Positions 1 through 10,796 of a stretch of DNA of 64,000 nt are shown in pieces. Below the pieces are notes generated by a model. That model did no database searches, was not told where the DNA came from, and saw only the letters and a program-made list of their open reading frames with translations. A program made the position numbers and the translations under genes. Positions within the stretch are counted from its first letter, which is position 1; each line of letters begins with the position of its first letter. The stretch comes from Absicoccus porci (lineage in GTDB: Bacteria; Bacillota_I; Bacilli_A; Erysipelotrichales; Erysipelotrichaceae). Location: NCBI RefSeq assembly GCF_003725415.1, contig NZ_RJQC01000002.1, forward strand, positions 156,681 to 220,680. Reading direction: 5' to 3'.

Positions 1-20
1 GATCCAACCACTTCCATTCT

Positions 21-1334
21 CTACTCATCAAATGTCACAGTATCTGCTTCTTCAATCATTAAATTGGCATTGAAGAACGCCTGCAAAGCATCAATCGCAT
101 AGCTTGTATCCTGTACCCCGGCTGTTTCGTAACTGGAATGCATAGCCAATTGTGGCAAACCAATATCGACCGCATGCACACTTACTTGCGTATTGGATAA
201 ATTCCCTAAAGTGGATCCCCCGGCCATGTCACTGCGATTCGCAAAGGTTTGTACCGGAATATCATGTTCTTTGCATAGATATGTAAACAAAGCACGACTA
301 AAGGCATCGGTCGTATATTTCTGATTGGCTGCTTCCTTGATCACGGGACCTTTATTCATCATCGCATAATTCACGGCATCGGACTTATCTCCATGATTGG
401 GATGAACTGCATGCGCATTATCACAACTTACTAAGAAAGACTTAGAAACGGCTTGATAATAGGCATCGGCATCTTTGCCTAAAGCACTATTGATACGCGT
501 CAGGACATCATGTAAGAACGTCGACATAGCGCCTTGCTTGGTATTGGAACCGACTTCTTCGTTATCAAAGCAACAATATACATTGATACCGTGTACATTA
601 TGGGCATGAATAAATCCTTGCAAGGAAACAAAAGCACATTGTAGATCATCCAATTTTGGCGACGAAATAAATTCATCTTGATAGCCCCAGACCACTGGAT
701 TTTGACGATTCACCAAAAATAAGTCTTTTGCTAAAATTTGTGAAGGTTTCACTCCCAATTCCTTGGCAATCATTTCATCAAAAGCTCCTTTTTTCAAGGC
801 TCCGGTTGAAAACAGTGGACATAGATCGGTCTTATGATTAAAAGCATATCCTTGATTGATGTCACGATTCATATGGATGGCTAAACTTGGAATCAATAAT
901 ATATCTTTATCTATATATAATAGTTTCGATTCCATGGCATGTCCCTTTTGAATCAAGACACGACCGGCTACGCTTAATGGACGATCTAGCCAAGTATAAT
1001 CGATCATTCCGCCATAGCCTTCAACATCCAAGCGAAGATATTCATTGGGCCCACTCAGTTCGGGTACACTTTTTACTTTGAACGTTGGCGAATCGGAATG
1101 TGCAGCACTCATTTGAAAATGATAATTGTCAAGTTCTTGACCAATTGTAAAGGCAATAATGCTCGAATGATTGCGAGTTGTATAATATTTACCACCTTTT
1201 TCCAATGTCCAAGATCGACCTTCTGCTAGATACATAAATCCCTCATTTTCCAGATCCGTACGAATGGTTTGGATCGTATGGAACATGCTTGGACTTGATT
1301 GAATAAAATCAAATAATTGTTGTGAAATTTCCAT
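21..1334 (-). CDS. M18 family aminopeptidase
   Basis: Cytosolic zinc metallo-aminopeptidase that removes N-terminal (often acidic) residues from peptides. The 437-residue length is normal for the family. Metal-site motifs are visible: AAHSDSP near residue 79, LDDL at 228-231 and DNEEVGS at 257-263. A late HSSYE segment near residue 400 is also typical. The ATG at 1334 follows an AGGAGG site at good spacing. It lies downstream of the amino-acid permease gene on the same strand with about 50 bp between them, so the two may be cotranscribed for peptide and amino-acid use. No sign of damage. Confidence 0.93.
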   Translation of the reverse strand: MEISQQLFDFIQSSPSMFHTIQTIRTDLENEGFMYLAEGRSWTLEKGGKYYTTRNHSSIIAFTIGQELDNYHFQMSAAHSDSPTFKVKSVPELSGPNEYLRLDVEGYGGMIDYTWLDRPLSVAGRVLIQKGHAMESKLLYIDKDILLIPSLAIHMNRDINQGYAFNHKTDLCPLFSTGALKKGAFDEMIAKELGVKPSQILAKDLFLVNRQNPVVWGYQDEFISSPKLDDLQCAFVSLQGFIHAHNVHGINVYCCFDNEEVGSNTKQGAMSTFLHDVLTRINSALGKDADAYYQAVSKSFLVSCDNAHAVHPNHGDKSDAVNYAMMNKGPVIKEAANQKYTTDAFSRALFTYLCKEHDIPVQTFANRSDMAGGSTLGNLSNTQVSVHAVDIGLPQLAMHSSYETAGVQDTSYAIDALQAFFNANLMIEEADTVTFDE

Positions 1335-1385
1335 ATATATTTTCCTCCTAAAAAAGAGAAACCTCGCGGTTTCTCTTGTACGGGC

Positions 1386-2819
1386 TTATGCCGCTTCTTG
1401 ATCTTGACGTTTGCGAATCATTGGCAAGATCACACCTAGAGCAACCAATACCACTGGCGTGATCACGTTCAAGGCCATGGTCTTGGCATCTGGAGAGTAC
1501 ATTCCCATGATACAGCAAGCAAGCGTTAAAATGAAGCAGAACCATCCAAAGAAAGCCGCCGTTCCTTGGCTTTTCACAAAACGATAGGAACGAGGGAACT
1601 TTTCGCTTTTGCGACGTAGCATGATATAAGCAAAGAAGACCCACAAATAACGGAATGGCATACATACCGAATTCAATTTATTTAATTGAGCTAATACACC
1701 AGCAGCGCCTGGCATAGCGATTTGTACCAAGATAATTGCACCCGATAAGATCACAACCATCCAAATACCATTGATATATGCACCATATTTATTTTGTTTC
1801 AACAATTGTTTTGGAACATATTGACGAGCATTTTTATCATCCAACAACATACGCAATGGCGCATCAATGCTGACAACCAAAGTAGAAAATTGACCAATCG
1901 CATTACATGCTGCATAAACCATCATCAAAGCATTGCCAATACCATAATATTGTCCTAACTTTTCAAAAGCCCAATAAGAACCATTGGCAATATAAGCCGT
2001 TTGACTATCCGCCGAAGCAAATACAACTTTTGGATCAAACATCATACCCATCGCAATCGTACCAAAGATTGCACAAACCATGACCATGACAGCCGCAAAG
2101 ATCATGCTCTTAGGGAATTCTTTCGAGGCATCGCCTTCCATTTTATTGACATAAGGGGAAATTTTTTCAATTCCACCTACCGCAAAAACCAAGATGGATA
2201 AATTTGTAAAGTACGTCAAATCAAAGGTAGGAATGAGTTTGTGTAAGCTAAAATCCAAATGGACATAACCGCCACCTGGATTGATGGCAGGTGCTGCAAA
2301 CATCAAGATGATGTATAGGATACTCATCACAAACATACTACTTCCGGCAAGAGTAGCTAATTTTTTCAATGGGTTCAAACCACGGCTAGCGACCCAACAG
2401 AAAAATAAGAATACAGCTAAAGTAGCTAATTGTACATATCGAGTTGGGAAGGTATCGTAGGTTTCCGCATTTTGGAAGATCATCCAACTCAATGCTTTCA
2501 AACCGCCAGAACCTTTGGATGCGATGTACGTAACGTGACATGCCCAATAGGTCCAACCTGCATAATAGGCTAATTTTGAACCGGTGGTTTCCTGTACCCA
2601 GGAAGTGACACCTCCACCAAGGTCTTTGAAGGCAGATCCCAATTCACCAACCATCAAAGCATACGGAACAAAGTACAACAAGAACATCCAAATCCATGAA
2701 AAAATGACTTGGGTTCCGTTGAAGTACATGTAGCCATTGGCAACATTTCCAAATCCCCAAAGAGTGGAAAAGCACATGAAGGCAAGCATGTACCATTTGA
2801 TTTTCTTTTCAGAATCCAT
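1386..2819 (-). CDS. APC-superfamily amino acid permease
   Basis: Integral membrane amino-acid transporter with about 12 hydrophobic segments over 477 residues. The N-terminal stretch with GFGNVANG and the GGGVTSWVQ region resembles the APC branch containing YjeM and glutamate:GABA antiporters; the substrate cannot be read from sequence. The longer reading frame begins at 2882. I chose the ATG at 2819 because the protein from MDSEKK onward begins like family members and an AAGGAG lies 14 bases upstream, although that spacing is long. The C terminus ends in basic residues. Its downstream neighbour is an M18 aminopeptidase. Confidence 0.85.
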   Translation of the reverse strand: MDSEKKIKWYMLAFMCFSTLWGFGNVANGYMYFNGTQVIFSWIWMFLLYFVPYALMVGELGSAFKDLGGGVTSWVQETTGSKLAYYAGWTYWACHVTYIASKGSGGLKALSWMIFQNAETYDTFPTRYVQLATLAVFLFFCWVASRGLNPLKKLATLAGSSMFVMSILYIILMFAAPAINPGGGYVHLDFSLHKLIPTFDLTYFTNLSILVFAVGGIEKISPYVNKMEGDASKEFPKSMIFAAVMVMVCAIFGTIAMGMMFDPKVVFASADSQTAYIANGSYWAFEKLGQYYGIGNALMMVYAACNAIGQFSTLVVSIDAPLRMLLDDKNARQYVPKQLLKQNKYGAYINGIWMVVILSGAIILVQIAMPGAAGVLAQLNKLNSVCMPFRYLWVFFAYIMLRRKSEKFPRSYRFVKSQGTAAFFGWFCFILTLACCIMGMYSPDAKTMALNVITPVVLVALGVILPMIRKRQDQEAA

Positions 2820-3010
2820 GATAAATGATAATACTCCTTTTCTCTTCCTTCTTGTCCACCCAAGCATGTGTTTGCCCGTCAATAATTAACACCTGTTCGC
2901 TTGTAGTGTTCAAGTAACGTGTTTATTATTTCATATGTAAAATGATATTTCTACTTTCATTTATTTACTTGTATTTTTATTATTCCTTACATAATTTTCA
3001 TGTTTCTTAT

Positions 3011-3025
3011 ATGTAAGCGCATACC
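3011..3025 (-). promoter_or_regulatory. possible catabolite-response (cre) site in a 340-bp AT-rich gap
   Basis: The gap 2820-3161 between the permease and the tuf terminator has no gene. It is AT-rich and must hold the permease promoter. ATGTAAGCGCATACC at 3011-3025 matches the loose cre consensus WTGNAANCGNWNNCW except for the last base. CcpA control of an amino-acid permease would be plausible, but a match of this quality occurs by chance. Confidence 0.3.
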
Positions 3026-3161
3026 TAAAGCAATTTTATATAGATTGCACATGCGATTGAAACAAGCATTCATGGAATTTCATTAGACAAATTCTGAAAA
3101 TTGTTGTGCACTTTTTTGCACATATCCACCATTTAACCTATTGATATTTGTAAAAAGACAC

Positions 3162-3186
3162 AAAAAAAGGAGATCTTTCGATCTCC
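3162..3186 (-). terminator. intrinsic terminator after tuf
   Basis: Stem GGAGATC (3169-3175) pairs with GATCTCC (3180-3186) around a 4-base loop. On the minus strand it is followed by a run of seven T (3162-3168). It ends the str operon 15 bases after the tuf stop codon. Confidence 0.9.
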
Positions 3187-3201
3187 TACATACGGTTGAA
3201 A

Positions 3202-4386
3202 TTAACCTAAGATTTCAGTGACGTTTCCGGCACCAACTGTATGTCCACCTTCACGAATAGAGAAACGAGTTCCGTTTTCCAAAGCGATTGGGGCAATCAA
3301 TTCTACATACATTTCAACGTTATCACCAGGCATTACCATATCCGTTCCTTCTGGAAGAGTGATAACACCAGTTACGTCAGTTGTACGGAAGTAGAATTGA
3401 GGACGATAGTTCGATACGAATGGTGTATGACGTCCACCTTCATCTTTTGTCAATACATATACTTGTGCTTTAAATTTTGTATGTGGATGAACAGATCCTG
3501 GAGCAGCTAATACTTGTCCACGTTGGATTTGATCACGTGCGATACCACGAAGCAATGCACCGATGTTATCTCCGGCTTCTGCAACGTCCAAAGTCTTGTG
3601 GAACATTTCCAAACCAGTGATAACTGTCTTTTGAGTTGGTTTGATACCTACGATTTCAACTTCGTCGTTCAAATGTGCTTGACCACGTTCAACACGTCCT
3701 GTAGCAACAGTACCACGACCAGAAATTGTCATAACGTCTTCGACAGCCATCAAGAATGGTTTATCGATATCACGTACTGGATCTGGAATCCAAGTATCTA
3801 CAGCATCCATCAAATCGATGATTGATTGTTCAGCTTCTGGATCGCCTTCCAAAGCCTTCAATGCAGATCCACGGATGATTGGAGTGTTGTCTCCATCAAA
3901 TCCATATTCGTTCAATAATTCACGAACTTCCATTTCAACAAGGTCGATCAATTCTTCATCATCAACCATGTCGCATTTGTTCAAATAAACAACAATGTAA
4001 GGTACACCTACTTGACGAGCCAATAAGATGTGCTCACGAGTTTGAGGCATAGGACCATCAGAAGCAGCTACTACTAAGATTGCACCATCCATTTGGGCAG
4101 CTCCTGTGATCATGTTCTTTACATAGTCGGCGTGACCTGGACAGTCAACGTGTGCGTAGTGACGTTTTTCAGTTTGATACTCAACGTGTGCCGTATTGAT
4201 TGTGATACCACGTTCTTTTTCTTCTGGAGCACCATCGATTTCATCATAAGCTTCAGCTTTTGCCATACCTTTTTTTGCCAAAACACTTGTGATGGCAGCA
4301 GTCAAAGTTGTTTTACCATGGTCAACGTGACCGATAGTTCCAATATTAACATGGACTTTACTTCTGTCAAATTTTTCCTTAGCCAT
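3202..4386 (-). CDS. tuf: translation elongation factor EF-Tu
   Basis: GTPase that delivers aminoacyl-tRNA to the ribosome. It has the full length of 394 residues. The P-loop GHVDHGKT is at residues 19-26, DCPGHADY forms G3 and NKCDMVDD forms G4, and the C-terminal domains II and III are complete, ending in GNVTEILG. It is the last gene of rpsL-rpsG-fusA-tuf, 71 bp after fusA, with an AGGAGG-type site before the ATG. A strong terminator follows. Confidence 0.99.
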   Translation of the reverse strand: MAKEKFDRSKVHVNIGTIGHVDHGKTTLTAAITSVLAKKGMAKAEAYDEIDGAPEEKERGITINTAHVEYQTEKRHYAHVDCPGHADYVKNMITGAAQMDGAILVVAASDGPMPQTREHILLARQVGVPYIVVYLNKCDMVDDEELIDLVEMEVRELLNEYGFDGDNTPIIRGSALKALEGDPEAEQSIIDLMDAVDTWIPDPVRDIDKPFLMAVEDVMTISGRGTVATGRVERGQAHLNDEVEIVGIKPTQKTVITGLEMFHKTLDVAEAGDNIGALLRGIARDQIQRGQVLAAPGSVHPHTKFKAQVYVLTKDEGGRHTPFVSNYRPQFYFRTTDVTGVITLPEGTDMVMPGDNVEMYVELIAPIALENGTRFSIREGGHTVGAGNVTEILG

Positions 4387-4457
4387 TTTGCTAAATCCTC
4401 CTATTTTTTTATACTTTATATCGAATTAATTGTAATTCAAGTGTGTTTGAAAAGCAA

Positions 4458-6554
4458 CTAGTTTTCGCTAGAGTTCTCTTCAATGATCTTCTTAGAAATG
4501 CTCTTTGGAACTTCTTCATAATGATCAAATTTCATCGAGAAGTTTCCACGTCCTTGTGTAAAGCTACGCAAGTCTGTTACATAACCAAACATTTCAGCCA
4601 ATGGAACCATAGCACGAACGATTGTGGCATTTCCGCGTTCTTCTTGATCCGTAATGGATCCACGACGACTGGAAACATCACCCATTACACTACCTAAGTA
4701 TTCACTTGGTGCGGTAATTTCAACAAACATGATTGGTTCCAACAATACTGGATCACATTTCTTAGCAGCTTCACGCAATGCGAAACTTGCAGCGATCTTG
4801 TATGCCATTTCACTGGAATCGACATCATGGTAAGATCCATCGAACAATGTTGCTTTGATATCGATTACTGGATAACCAGCGATCATACCATTTTGTAATG
4901 CATCTTCCAAACCTTCTTGGGTTGGTTTGATGTATTCACGAGGGACACTACCACCAACGATAGCATCTACGAATTCAAATCCTTTACCTTCATTTGGTTC
5001 AAATTTGATCCATACGTGACCATATTGTCCACGACCACCAGACTGACGAATGTATTTACCTTCACAGTCAGCTGCTTTACGAATGGTTTCACGATAAGCA
5101 ACTTGTGGTTTACCAATATTTGCTTCTACTTTAAACTCACGACGCAAACGGTCAACAATGATATCCAAGTGTAATTCACCTACACCGGCAATGATTGTTT
5201 GTCCAGTTTCTTCGTTAGTATATGTTTTGAAAGTAGGGTCTTCTTCTGCCAATTTCTGCAATCCCAAGCCCATTTTGTCTTGGTCGGCTTTTGTCTTTGG
5301 TTCCAAAGACATTTCGATAACTGGTTCTGGGAATTCCATAGATTCCAAGATAACTGGTGCATCTTCTGCACACAATGTATCACCGGTTGTCGTTACCTTT
5401 AGACCAACGGCAGCGGCAATATCACCAGCATATACTTGATCAATTTCGTGACGTGCATTGGCATGCATCTGTACGATACGTCCAAAACGTTCACGTTTGT
5501 CTTTACTTGAGTTTAATACATAACTTCCGGCTTTGGCAGTACCAGAGTAAACACGGAAGAATGATAATTTACCAACGAATGGATCCGCTGCAATCTTAAA
5601 TGCCAATGCGGCAAATGGTTCATCATCACTTGGATGACGTTGTACAGGGTTTCCATCTAAGTCTGTACCATTGATAGAAGGTACATCTACTGGACTTGGT
5701 AAATAATCAACGACAGCATCCAATACTTCTTGGACACCTTTATTTTTATAAGCAGATCCACACAATACAGGGAAGAAATCACCTTTACATACGGCAATAC
5801 GTAATACACGTTTGATTTCTTCAACAGAAGGTTCTTCACCTTCCAATACTTGCATCATGAAATCTTCATCGTAATCAGCTAAGTATTCCAATAACTTGGT
5901 ACGATATTCTTCCATTTGATCTTTTAGATCATCTGGAACAGGACCTTCTGTTACGATACGTCCATAATCTCCGGAATAATGGTAAGCAGTACGTTTGATG
6001 ATATCAACGATACCTTCAAAATCGCTTTCTGCACCAATTGGCAACTGAATAGGGCAAGATTTTGCACCTAAACGATCAATGATCGTGTTGCATGACATAA
6101 TGAAGTCAGCACCTGTCGCATCCATTTTATTAACGAATACGATACGAGGTACACCATATGTCGTTGCTTGACGCCAAACAGTTTCTGTTTGAGGTTCAAC
6201 ACCTGCTTTGGCATCCAATACTGTTACAGCTCCATCCAATACACGCAAAGAACGTTCTACTTCAACGGTGAAGTCCACGTGACCTGGTGTATCGATGATA
6301 TTGATACGGCATTCATGACCGGTGCCATCTAATTTTTTCCAATGGCATGTAGTGGCAGCAGAAGTGATCGTGATACCACGTTCTTGTTCTTGTTCCATCC
6401 AGTCCATTGTACTTGCACCATCATGTGTTTCACCAATTTTATGGTTAACACCCGAATAATACAGAATACGTTCCGTGGTCGTCGTTTTACCAGCATCGAT
6501 GTGAGCCATGATTCCGATATTACGAGTATCTTCCAAGGCATAATCTCTAGGCAT
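4458..6554 (-). CDS. fusA: translation elongation factor EF-G
   Basis: Ribosomal translocase GTPase of 698 residues, the usual length. AHIDAGKTT at 17-25 is the P-loop, DTPGHVDF is G3 and NKMDATGA is G4. Domains II to V follow with no gap, including the [13 protein letters not shown] region of domain IV. It sits 18 bp after rpsG in the str operon. A GGAGA-type site precedes the ATG at 6554. Confidence 0.99.
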   Translation of the reverse strand: MPRDYALEDTRNIGIMAHIDAGKTTTTERILYYSGVNHKIGETHDGASTMDWMEQEQERGITITSAATTCHWKKLDGTGHECRINIIDTPGHVDFTVEVERSLRVLDGAVTVLDAKAGVEPQTETVWRQATTYGVPRIVFVNKMDATGADFIMSCNTIIDRLGAKSCPIQLPIGAESDFEGIVDIIKRTAYHYSGDYGRIVTEGPVPDDLKDQMEEYRTKLLEYLADYDEDFMMQVLEGEEPSVEEIKRVLRIAVCKGDFFPVLCGSAYKNKGVQEVLDAVVDYLPSPVDVPSINGTDLDGNPVQRHPSDDEPFAALAFKIAADPFVGKLSFFRVYSGTAKAGSYVLNSSKDKRERFGRIVQMHANARHEIDQVYAGDIAAAVGLKVTTTGDTLCAEDAPVILESMEFPEPVIEMSLEPKTKADQDKMGLGLQKLAEEDPTFKTYTNEETGQTIIAGVGELHLDIIVDRLRREFKVEANIGKPQVAYRETIRKAADCEGKYIRQSGGRGQYGHVWIKFEPNEGKGFEFVDAIVGGSVPREYIKPTQEGLEDALQNGMIAGYPVIDIKATLFDGSYHDVDSSEMAYKIAASFALREAAKKCDPVLLEPIMFVEITAPSEYLGSVMGDVSSRRGSITDQEERGNATIVRAMVPLAEMFGYVTDLRSFTQGRGNFSMKFDHYEEVPKSISKKIIEENSSEN

Positions 6555-6572
6555 ATTGAGATGTCTCCTTTC

Positions 6573-7043
6573 CTACCAACGGTAGTGAGCAAATGCTTTA
6601 TTTGCTTCAGCCATTCTATGGGTATCTTCACGTTTCTTCACGGAAGCACCAGTACCATTGGATGCATCAATAATTTCTGCAGCCAAGCGCTGTTCCATAG
6701 TTTTTTCATTTCTTAAACGTGCATAATTAACGATCCAACGAAGACCTAAAGTCAAACGACGTTCGTCACTAACTTCAACAGGTACTTGGTAGTTGGCTCC
6801 ACCTACACGTCTTACTTTTAATTCCAACTGAGGCATAACATTTTCCAATGCTTTTTCAAATACAGCCATTGGTTCTTCCCCAGTCTTAACTTTTACGATA
6901 TCAAACGCATTGTACAAAATCGTTTGTGCAACTCCTTTTTTACCATCTAACATGATTTTGTTGATCAAACGAGTAACCAACTTGGAGTTATAAATAGGAT
7001 CGACAAGTACATCACGTTTGGCAATGTGTCCTTTTCTAGGCAT
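6573..7043 (-). CDS. rpsG: 30S ribosomal protein S7
   Basis: Primary 16S rRNA-binding protein of the small-subunit head, 156 residues with the standard start [16 protein letters not shown]. The [11 protein letters not shown] core and the C-terminal [15 protein letters not shown] are typical. Second gene of the str operon, 25 bp after rpsL, with an AGGAGG site. In many bacteria S7 represses this operon's translation; no such mRNA site is evident to me here. Confidence 0.99.
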   Translation of the reverse strand: MPRKGHIAKRDVLVDPIYNSKLVTRLINKIMLDGKKGVAQTILYNAFDIVKVKTGEEPMAVFEKALENVMPQLELKVRRVGGANYQVPVEVSDERRLTLGLRWIVNYARLRNEKTMEQRLAAEIIDASNGTGASVKKREDTHRMAEANKAFAHYRW

Positions 7044-7068
7044 TTAGTTTCCTCCTCTCATGTTCGAT

Positions 7069-7482
7069 TTACTTTTTAGGTTTTTTCGTTCCATATAATG
7101 AACGACTTTGTTTACGATCAGTAACACCAGCACAGTCCAATGTACCACGAATAATGTGATAACGAACACCTGGCAAATCTTTGACACGTCCACCACGAAT
7201 CAATACTACACTGTGCTCCTGCAAGTTATGTCCAATTCCTGGAATATAAGCAGTAACTTCCATGCCGTTTGATAAACGAACACGGGCATATTTACGCAAT
7301 GCAGAGTTTGGTTTCTTAGGTGTCATGGTACCAACACGAGTACATACGCCACGTTTTTGTGGGCTAGACAAATTAGTTGGTCTAGACTGCAATGAGTTGT
7401 AACCACGATTCAAAGCAGGTGACTTTGATTTAGCTTTGCTGGCCTTACGACCTTTACGAATCAACTGGTTGATTGTAGGCAT
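7069..7482 (-). CDS. rpsL: 30S ribosomal protein S12
   Basis: Decoding-centre protein of 137 residues. [13 protein letters not shown] marks the true start at 7482, preceded by AAAGGAG. The open frame extends upstream to 7578 but that part is not S12. Conserved [11 protein letters not shown] and the [12 protein letters not shown] region, where streptomycin-resistance changes occur, are intact. First gene of the str operon rpsL-rpsG-fusA-tuf. Confidence 0.99.
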   Translation of the reverse strand: MPTINQLIRKGRKASKAKSKSPALNRGYNSLQSRPTNLSSPQKRGVCTRVGTMTPKKPNSALRKYARVRLSNGMEVTAYIPGIGHNLQEHSVVLIRGGRVKDLPGVRYHIIRGTLDCAGVTDRKQSRSLYGTKKPKK

Positions 7483-7550
7483 AAGAACACTCCTTTCACT
7501 TCTTCTCAAACACACACTTCCGGGTGTGTCTTTTTCATCCGTTAAATAAA

Positions 7551-7568
7551 TGGGCATAACAATGCCCA
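7551..7568 (-). other. hairpin in the rpsL leader
   Basis: TGGGCAT (7551-7557) and ATGCCCA (7562-7568) form a perfect 7-bp stem with a 4-base loop in the predicted str-operon leader. A T-rich stretch follows on the minus strand. It could be a weak attenuator or only a leader structure. Confidence 0.4.
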
Positions 7569-7586
7569 AATTACGCATGCAATATT

Positions 7587-7615
7587 AATTTACTCATCTT
7601 TGTGATATTTGTCAA
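7587..7615 (-). promoter_or_regulatory. str operon promoter
   Basis: On the minus strand TTGACA (7610-7615) and TAAATT (7587-7592) are separated by 17 bp, about 105 bp upstream of rpsL. The -35 is perfect; the -10 matches four of six positions. It is the best promoter candidate for rpsL-rpsG-fusA-tuf. Confidence 0.6.
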
Positions 7616-7659
7616 TTCTTTTTTATCTATTTCTTGTATAATGTTTTTGAGGTGAAATA

Positions 7660-8469
7660 ATGAAACACAAAATTGTTTTTTTTGACATGGATGGCACGCT
7701 TTACCAAACAGAAAACGATATCGTTCAACCTTCTTCCATCGAAGCCATTGATGAATTACGTAAACGAGGATATATGGTCTGTGCCGCAACAGGACGTCCA
7801 TTAAACCAGATGGATAGTATCCTAAAACACATTCAATTTGATTACTACATTTTGATCAATGGATCGTACATCTTGGACGGTGCCTTTGAAGAAGTAGATT
7901 CCAGACCGATATCGAAACAAACCGTCAAAGACATTGTCGAATTTTGTAGTCAAAACGAATTAGGACTCATGTTCCATTTTGGCGATGCCACATATATCTA
8001 CAATAAATTTTATCCGATGTATGACTTCTGTAAATATTGCAACGTCTTAAATTCTTTATTTTATGATCCATCTCAATCGTATCATAAAAGACATCGTGCC
8101 TATAATGCTGTGATCTTGACCAAAGAAAAGAAAGAAATTGATGACTTTATGGCCGCACATCCAGATTTACGTGCGGACTTGATCAATGTCAAATCCGATG
8201 GTTTCATGTTTGATGTCTTCAATAGTGGAAACGATAAATCTGTCGGCATTGAGTTGATGATGAAACATGTCAACTTCACATGGAAAGATACCATTGCGTT
8301 TGGCGATAGTACCAACGATATCCACATGCTTCAAAAAGCGGATATTGGCGTTGCTATGGGAAGTGCTACAGAATATGTCAAAAGTTTTGCGAATTTCTCA
8401 ACGACCAGTGTATATGATAACGGCATCTATAATGGTATTAAGAAAATTCTAGATGATCATGAAGAATAA
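7660..8469 (+). CDS. Cof-type HAD-IIB hydrolase
   Basis: Haloacid-dehalogenase-superfamily phosphatase of 269 residues, probably acting on a sugar or nucleotide phosphate. Motif I is DMDGT with the nucleophile Asp9 and general acid Asp11, and the Mg-binding motif GDSTND is at 215-220. The cap between them is of the IIB (Cof) type. The ATG at 7660 follows GAGGTG. TATAAT at 7637-7642 would give a very short leader. The gene is divergent from the str operon and followed by a shared terminator. Substrate unknown. Confidence 0.9.
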   Translation: MKHKIVFFDMDGTLYQTENDIVQPSSIEAIDELRKRGYMVCAATGRPLNQMDSILKHIQFDYYILINGSYILDGAFEEVDSRPISKQTVKDIVEFCSQNELGLMFHFGDATYIYNKFYPMYDFCKYCNVLNSLFYDPSQSYHKRHRAYNAVILTKEKKEIDDFMAAHPDLRADLINVKSDGFMFDVFNSGNDKSVGIELMMKHVNFTWKDTIAFGDSTNDIHMLQKADIGVAMGSATEYVKSFANFSTTSVYDNGIYNGIKKILDDHEE

Positions 8470-8496
8470 AAAATGCGGCAATACCGCATTTTTTAT
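8470..8496. terminator. bidirectional terminator between HAD gene and phoU
   Basis: ATGCGG (8473-8478) pairs with CCGCAT (8484-8489). The stem is flanked by A's on the left and T's on the right, so it can serve the plus-strand HAD gene and the minus-strand phoU operon. Confidence 0.85.
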
Positions 8497-8514
8497 ATAT
8501 AGGAAAGAAGATAT

Positions 8515-9156
8515 TTATTTTTCACCAATTGGAACTTGATGGGCTGTGATTTCATACAATACCCATTCGGCAATATTGGTTGCATGATCGCCAATTCGCT
8601 CATAATACTTCGCAATCATCAATAGATCCAAAGAACGACGATCGATGCCTTTGGTTGCCAAATCATTGTAAATCGTTTCGAAATAGTTATCGACAATATC
8701 ATCTTCATCCATGACTTGTTTTGCTAAATTATGATCATTATTCACAAAGGATTGAATCGCATCATCCACCATCTTGATGGTTTGTTTAACCATATCTCTG
8801 AATGGCAGTTGTTCCACTAACTCACTTAAATCATTGTTCTTTTTGACAATATCGGCAATATCATAGGCATGATCACCAATTCGTTCCATATCTGTGATCA
8901 TTTCTAAGGCACTGGATACTTGACGAAGATCTTTTGCGACTGGTGCTTGCAGCAACAATAACGCAATGCATTGATTTTCGATTTCACGTTCACTATGATT
9001 GATCTTATTTTCTTTTTGACGAATGCCATCTACAACATCTAGATCATTTTTGATCAATGCCTGATAAGTATCCCGAATGATATCTTGGCAATCTTGTCCT
9101 AAATCAATTAACGCAATATGTAATTCTTTTAATTTTTTTTGGAATTCGTTTCGCAT
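8515..9156 (-). CDS. phoU: phosphate transport regulator PhoU
   Basis: Cytosolic helical protein of 213 residues that links the Pst transporter to phosphate-responsive signalling. Two related three-helix bundles carry the ERIGDHA motif twice (first MERIGDHAYDIAD, second YERIGDHATNIAE). The open frame extends to 9318, but that part overlaps pstB in another frame. The start MRNEFQKKLKEL at 9156 is family-like and has a GGAAGG site. It begins just after the pstB stop. No PhoR/PhoP-type pair is in the window. Confidence 0.97.
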   Translation of the reverse strand: MRNEFQKKLKELHIALIDLGQDCQDIIRDTYQALIKNDLDVVDGIRQKENKINHSEREIENQCIALLLLQAPVAKDLRQVSSALEMITDMERIGDHAYDIADIVKKNNDLSELVEQLPFRDMVKQTIKMVDDAIQSFVNNDHNLAKQVMDEDDIVDNYFETIYNDLATKGIDRRSLDLLMIAKYYERIGDHATNIAEWVLYEITAHQVPIGEK

Positions 9157-9157
9157 T

Positions 9158-9913
9158 TTATCCAAACCTTCCTGTGATATATCTTTCTGTTCGTTCGTCT
9201 TGTGGATCCGCAAACAATTCAGGTGTTGATCCATATTCCACCATTTCTCCCAATAAGAAGAACGCGGTTTTATCACTGATACGTGCTGCTTGTTGCATAT
9301 TGTGGGTAACCATGACAATGGTATAATCCTTCTTCAATTCCACAGCTAAATCTTCGATCTTATTGGTTGAAATAGGGTCCAAAGCACTGGTTGGTTCATC
9401 CATCAAGATGACTTTGGGTTGAACAGCTAAGGTACGAGCAATACACAAACGTTGTTGTTGTCCACCAGATAATCCTAGGGCACTTTTATTCAATCGATCT
9501 TTTAGTTCATCCCAAATAGCTGCTTGTCGTAAAGAACGCTCGACAATTTCATCCAATTCCGATTTTTTCTTGATACCAAAAATTCGTGGTCCATAGGCTA
9601 CATTATCATATACACTTTTGGGAAATGGGTTGGGCTGTTGGAATACCATGCCCACTTCATGTCGAAGTGAGATACCATCCATATCTTTATAAATATCGAC
9701 ACCATCCATTTCAATTTTGCCATCGATCACACAATCTTCGATGAAATCATTCATCCGATTCAATGATTTCAAGAAAGTGGATTTACCACATCCAGAAGGA
9801 CCGATAAAAGCAGTGATCTCATTGGCATAGATTTTCATATTAATATCTTTTAGAGCATGGAAATTACCATAATGGAGGTTAATGTGCTCTATATTAAGTT
9901 TTACTTCACTCAT
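9158..9913 (-). CDS. pstB: phosphate ABC transporter ATP-binding protein PstB
   Basis: ATPase of the high-affinity phosphate importer, 251 residues. Walker [10 protein letters not shown] is at 38-46. The signature LSGGQQQR and the Walker [12 protein letters not shown] are intact, and QQPNPFPKS is the PstB-type Q-loop. It lies 3 bp after pstA and 1 bp before phoU, so the genes are clearly cotranscribed and probably translationally coupled. Confidence 0.98.
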   Translation of the reverse strand: MSEVKLNIEHINLHYGNFHALKDINMKIYANEITAFIGPSGCGKSTFLKSLNRMNDFIEDCVIDGKIEMDGVDIYKDMDGISLRHEVGMVFQQPNPFPKSVYDNVAYGPRIFGIKKKSELDEIVERSLRQAAIWDELKDRLNKSALGLSGGQQQRLCIARTLAVQPKVILMDEPTSALDPISTNKIEDLAVELKKDYTIVMVTHNMQQAARISDKTAFFLLGEMVEYGSTPELFADPQDERTERYITGRFG

Positions 9914-9916
9914 ACG

Positions 9917-10795
9917 CTATGCTTTATCTCCTTGATTCTTTGCTTGAATATGTCTAGACAATACGTTGGCTGCAATACTGAAGATCAATACCAAGATCAT
10001 CAATACAGCCGAAGCTAAGTTGGCTAGATCAGGGTTTTGTCCATTGACTTGTAAGTTCCAAATTTGAATGGATAAGGTTTCAGCTGGTCGGAATAATGAT
10101 AATGGACTGGTTGGACTCGTAAAGCTCCAATTATGCCAATTCAACATACTTCCGGAACCGGCTGTATACAATAAGGCAGCGGCTTCACCAAAACCACGTC
10201 CAGCCGCTAAAATGACACCGGTCATGATACGTGGTAGACAAGCTGGTAACAATACATGACATACGGATTGCCATTTTGTCGATCCCATACCCAATGCACC
10301 CTGTAGATAACCAGCAGGTAAACCACGAATTGCATCTTCGGTTGTCGTCGTTAATAATGGTAAGGTCAAAATGGAAATGGATAAGGCACCAGCTAACAAA
10401 CTCTTGCCCATTCCAAGGGTAACCAAGAAAACCAAATAGCCAAACAAACCAACAACGATGGATGGTAAAGAAGAAAGGGTTTCGATACACATCCGCAAGA
10501 ACTTTGTGAAACGTCCTTGACGAGCATACATGGCTAGATAGATACCAGCAAATATACCAATGGGTACGGAAACCAATAACGAAATAAATACAAGGTAGAT
10601 GGTATTCCATAATTGGTTGCCAATGGATCCGCTCATCGCAAATTGGAACATTTCTGGTGTAGCTCCCAAAAAGCCACCAATAATAACTTTTCCAGCAAAG
10701 CCAAATAATAAGATAGAGAACAAGGCAGCAATGATCGTAAAGATAATGGTTGCAATTTTATCAGCGCGTTTGGCACGGACAATTCTTTCATTCAT
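9917..10795 (-). CDS. pstA: phosphate ABC transporter permease PstA
   Basis: Inner-membrane permease of 292 residues with six hydrophobic segments. The EAA-type loop holds ALGMGSTKWQSVCHVLLPACLPRI. SSLPSIVVGLFGYL is characteristic of PstA/PstC. It pairs with PstC, whose gene ends 1 bp upstream, and is followed by pstB after 3 bp. Confidence 0.97.
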   Translation of the reverse strand: MNERIVRAKRADKIATIIFTIIAALFSILLFGFAGKVIIGGFLGATPEMFQFAMSGSIGNQLWNTIYLVFISLLVSVPIGIFAGIYLAMYARQGRFTKFLRMCIETLSSLPSIVVGLFGYLVFLVTLGMGKSLLAGALSISILTLPLLTTTTEDAIRGLPAGYLQGALGMGSTKWQSVCHVLLPACLPRIMTGVILAAGRGFGEAAALLYTAGSGSMLNWHNWSFTSPTSPLSLFRPAETLSIQIWNLQVNGQNPDLANLASAVLMILVLIFSIAANVLSRHIQAKNQGDKA

Positions 10796-10796
10796 A

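Noticed and set aside
4093..6716. Long plus-strand frames opposite tuf, fusA and rpsG
   Set aside because: Antisense shadows of highly conserved genes; compositions are Phe/Ser/Thr-rich, with no ribosome sites or family motifs.
7511..7530. ACACAC/GTGTGT hairpin near rpsL as plus-strand terminator
   Set aside because: It is a short AC/GT repeat with no gene ending at it; the stem is weak.
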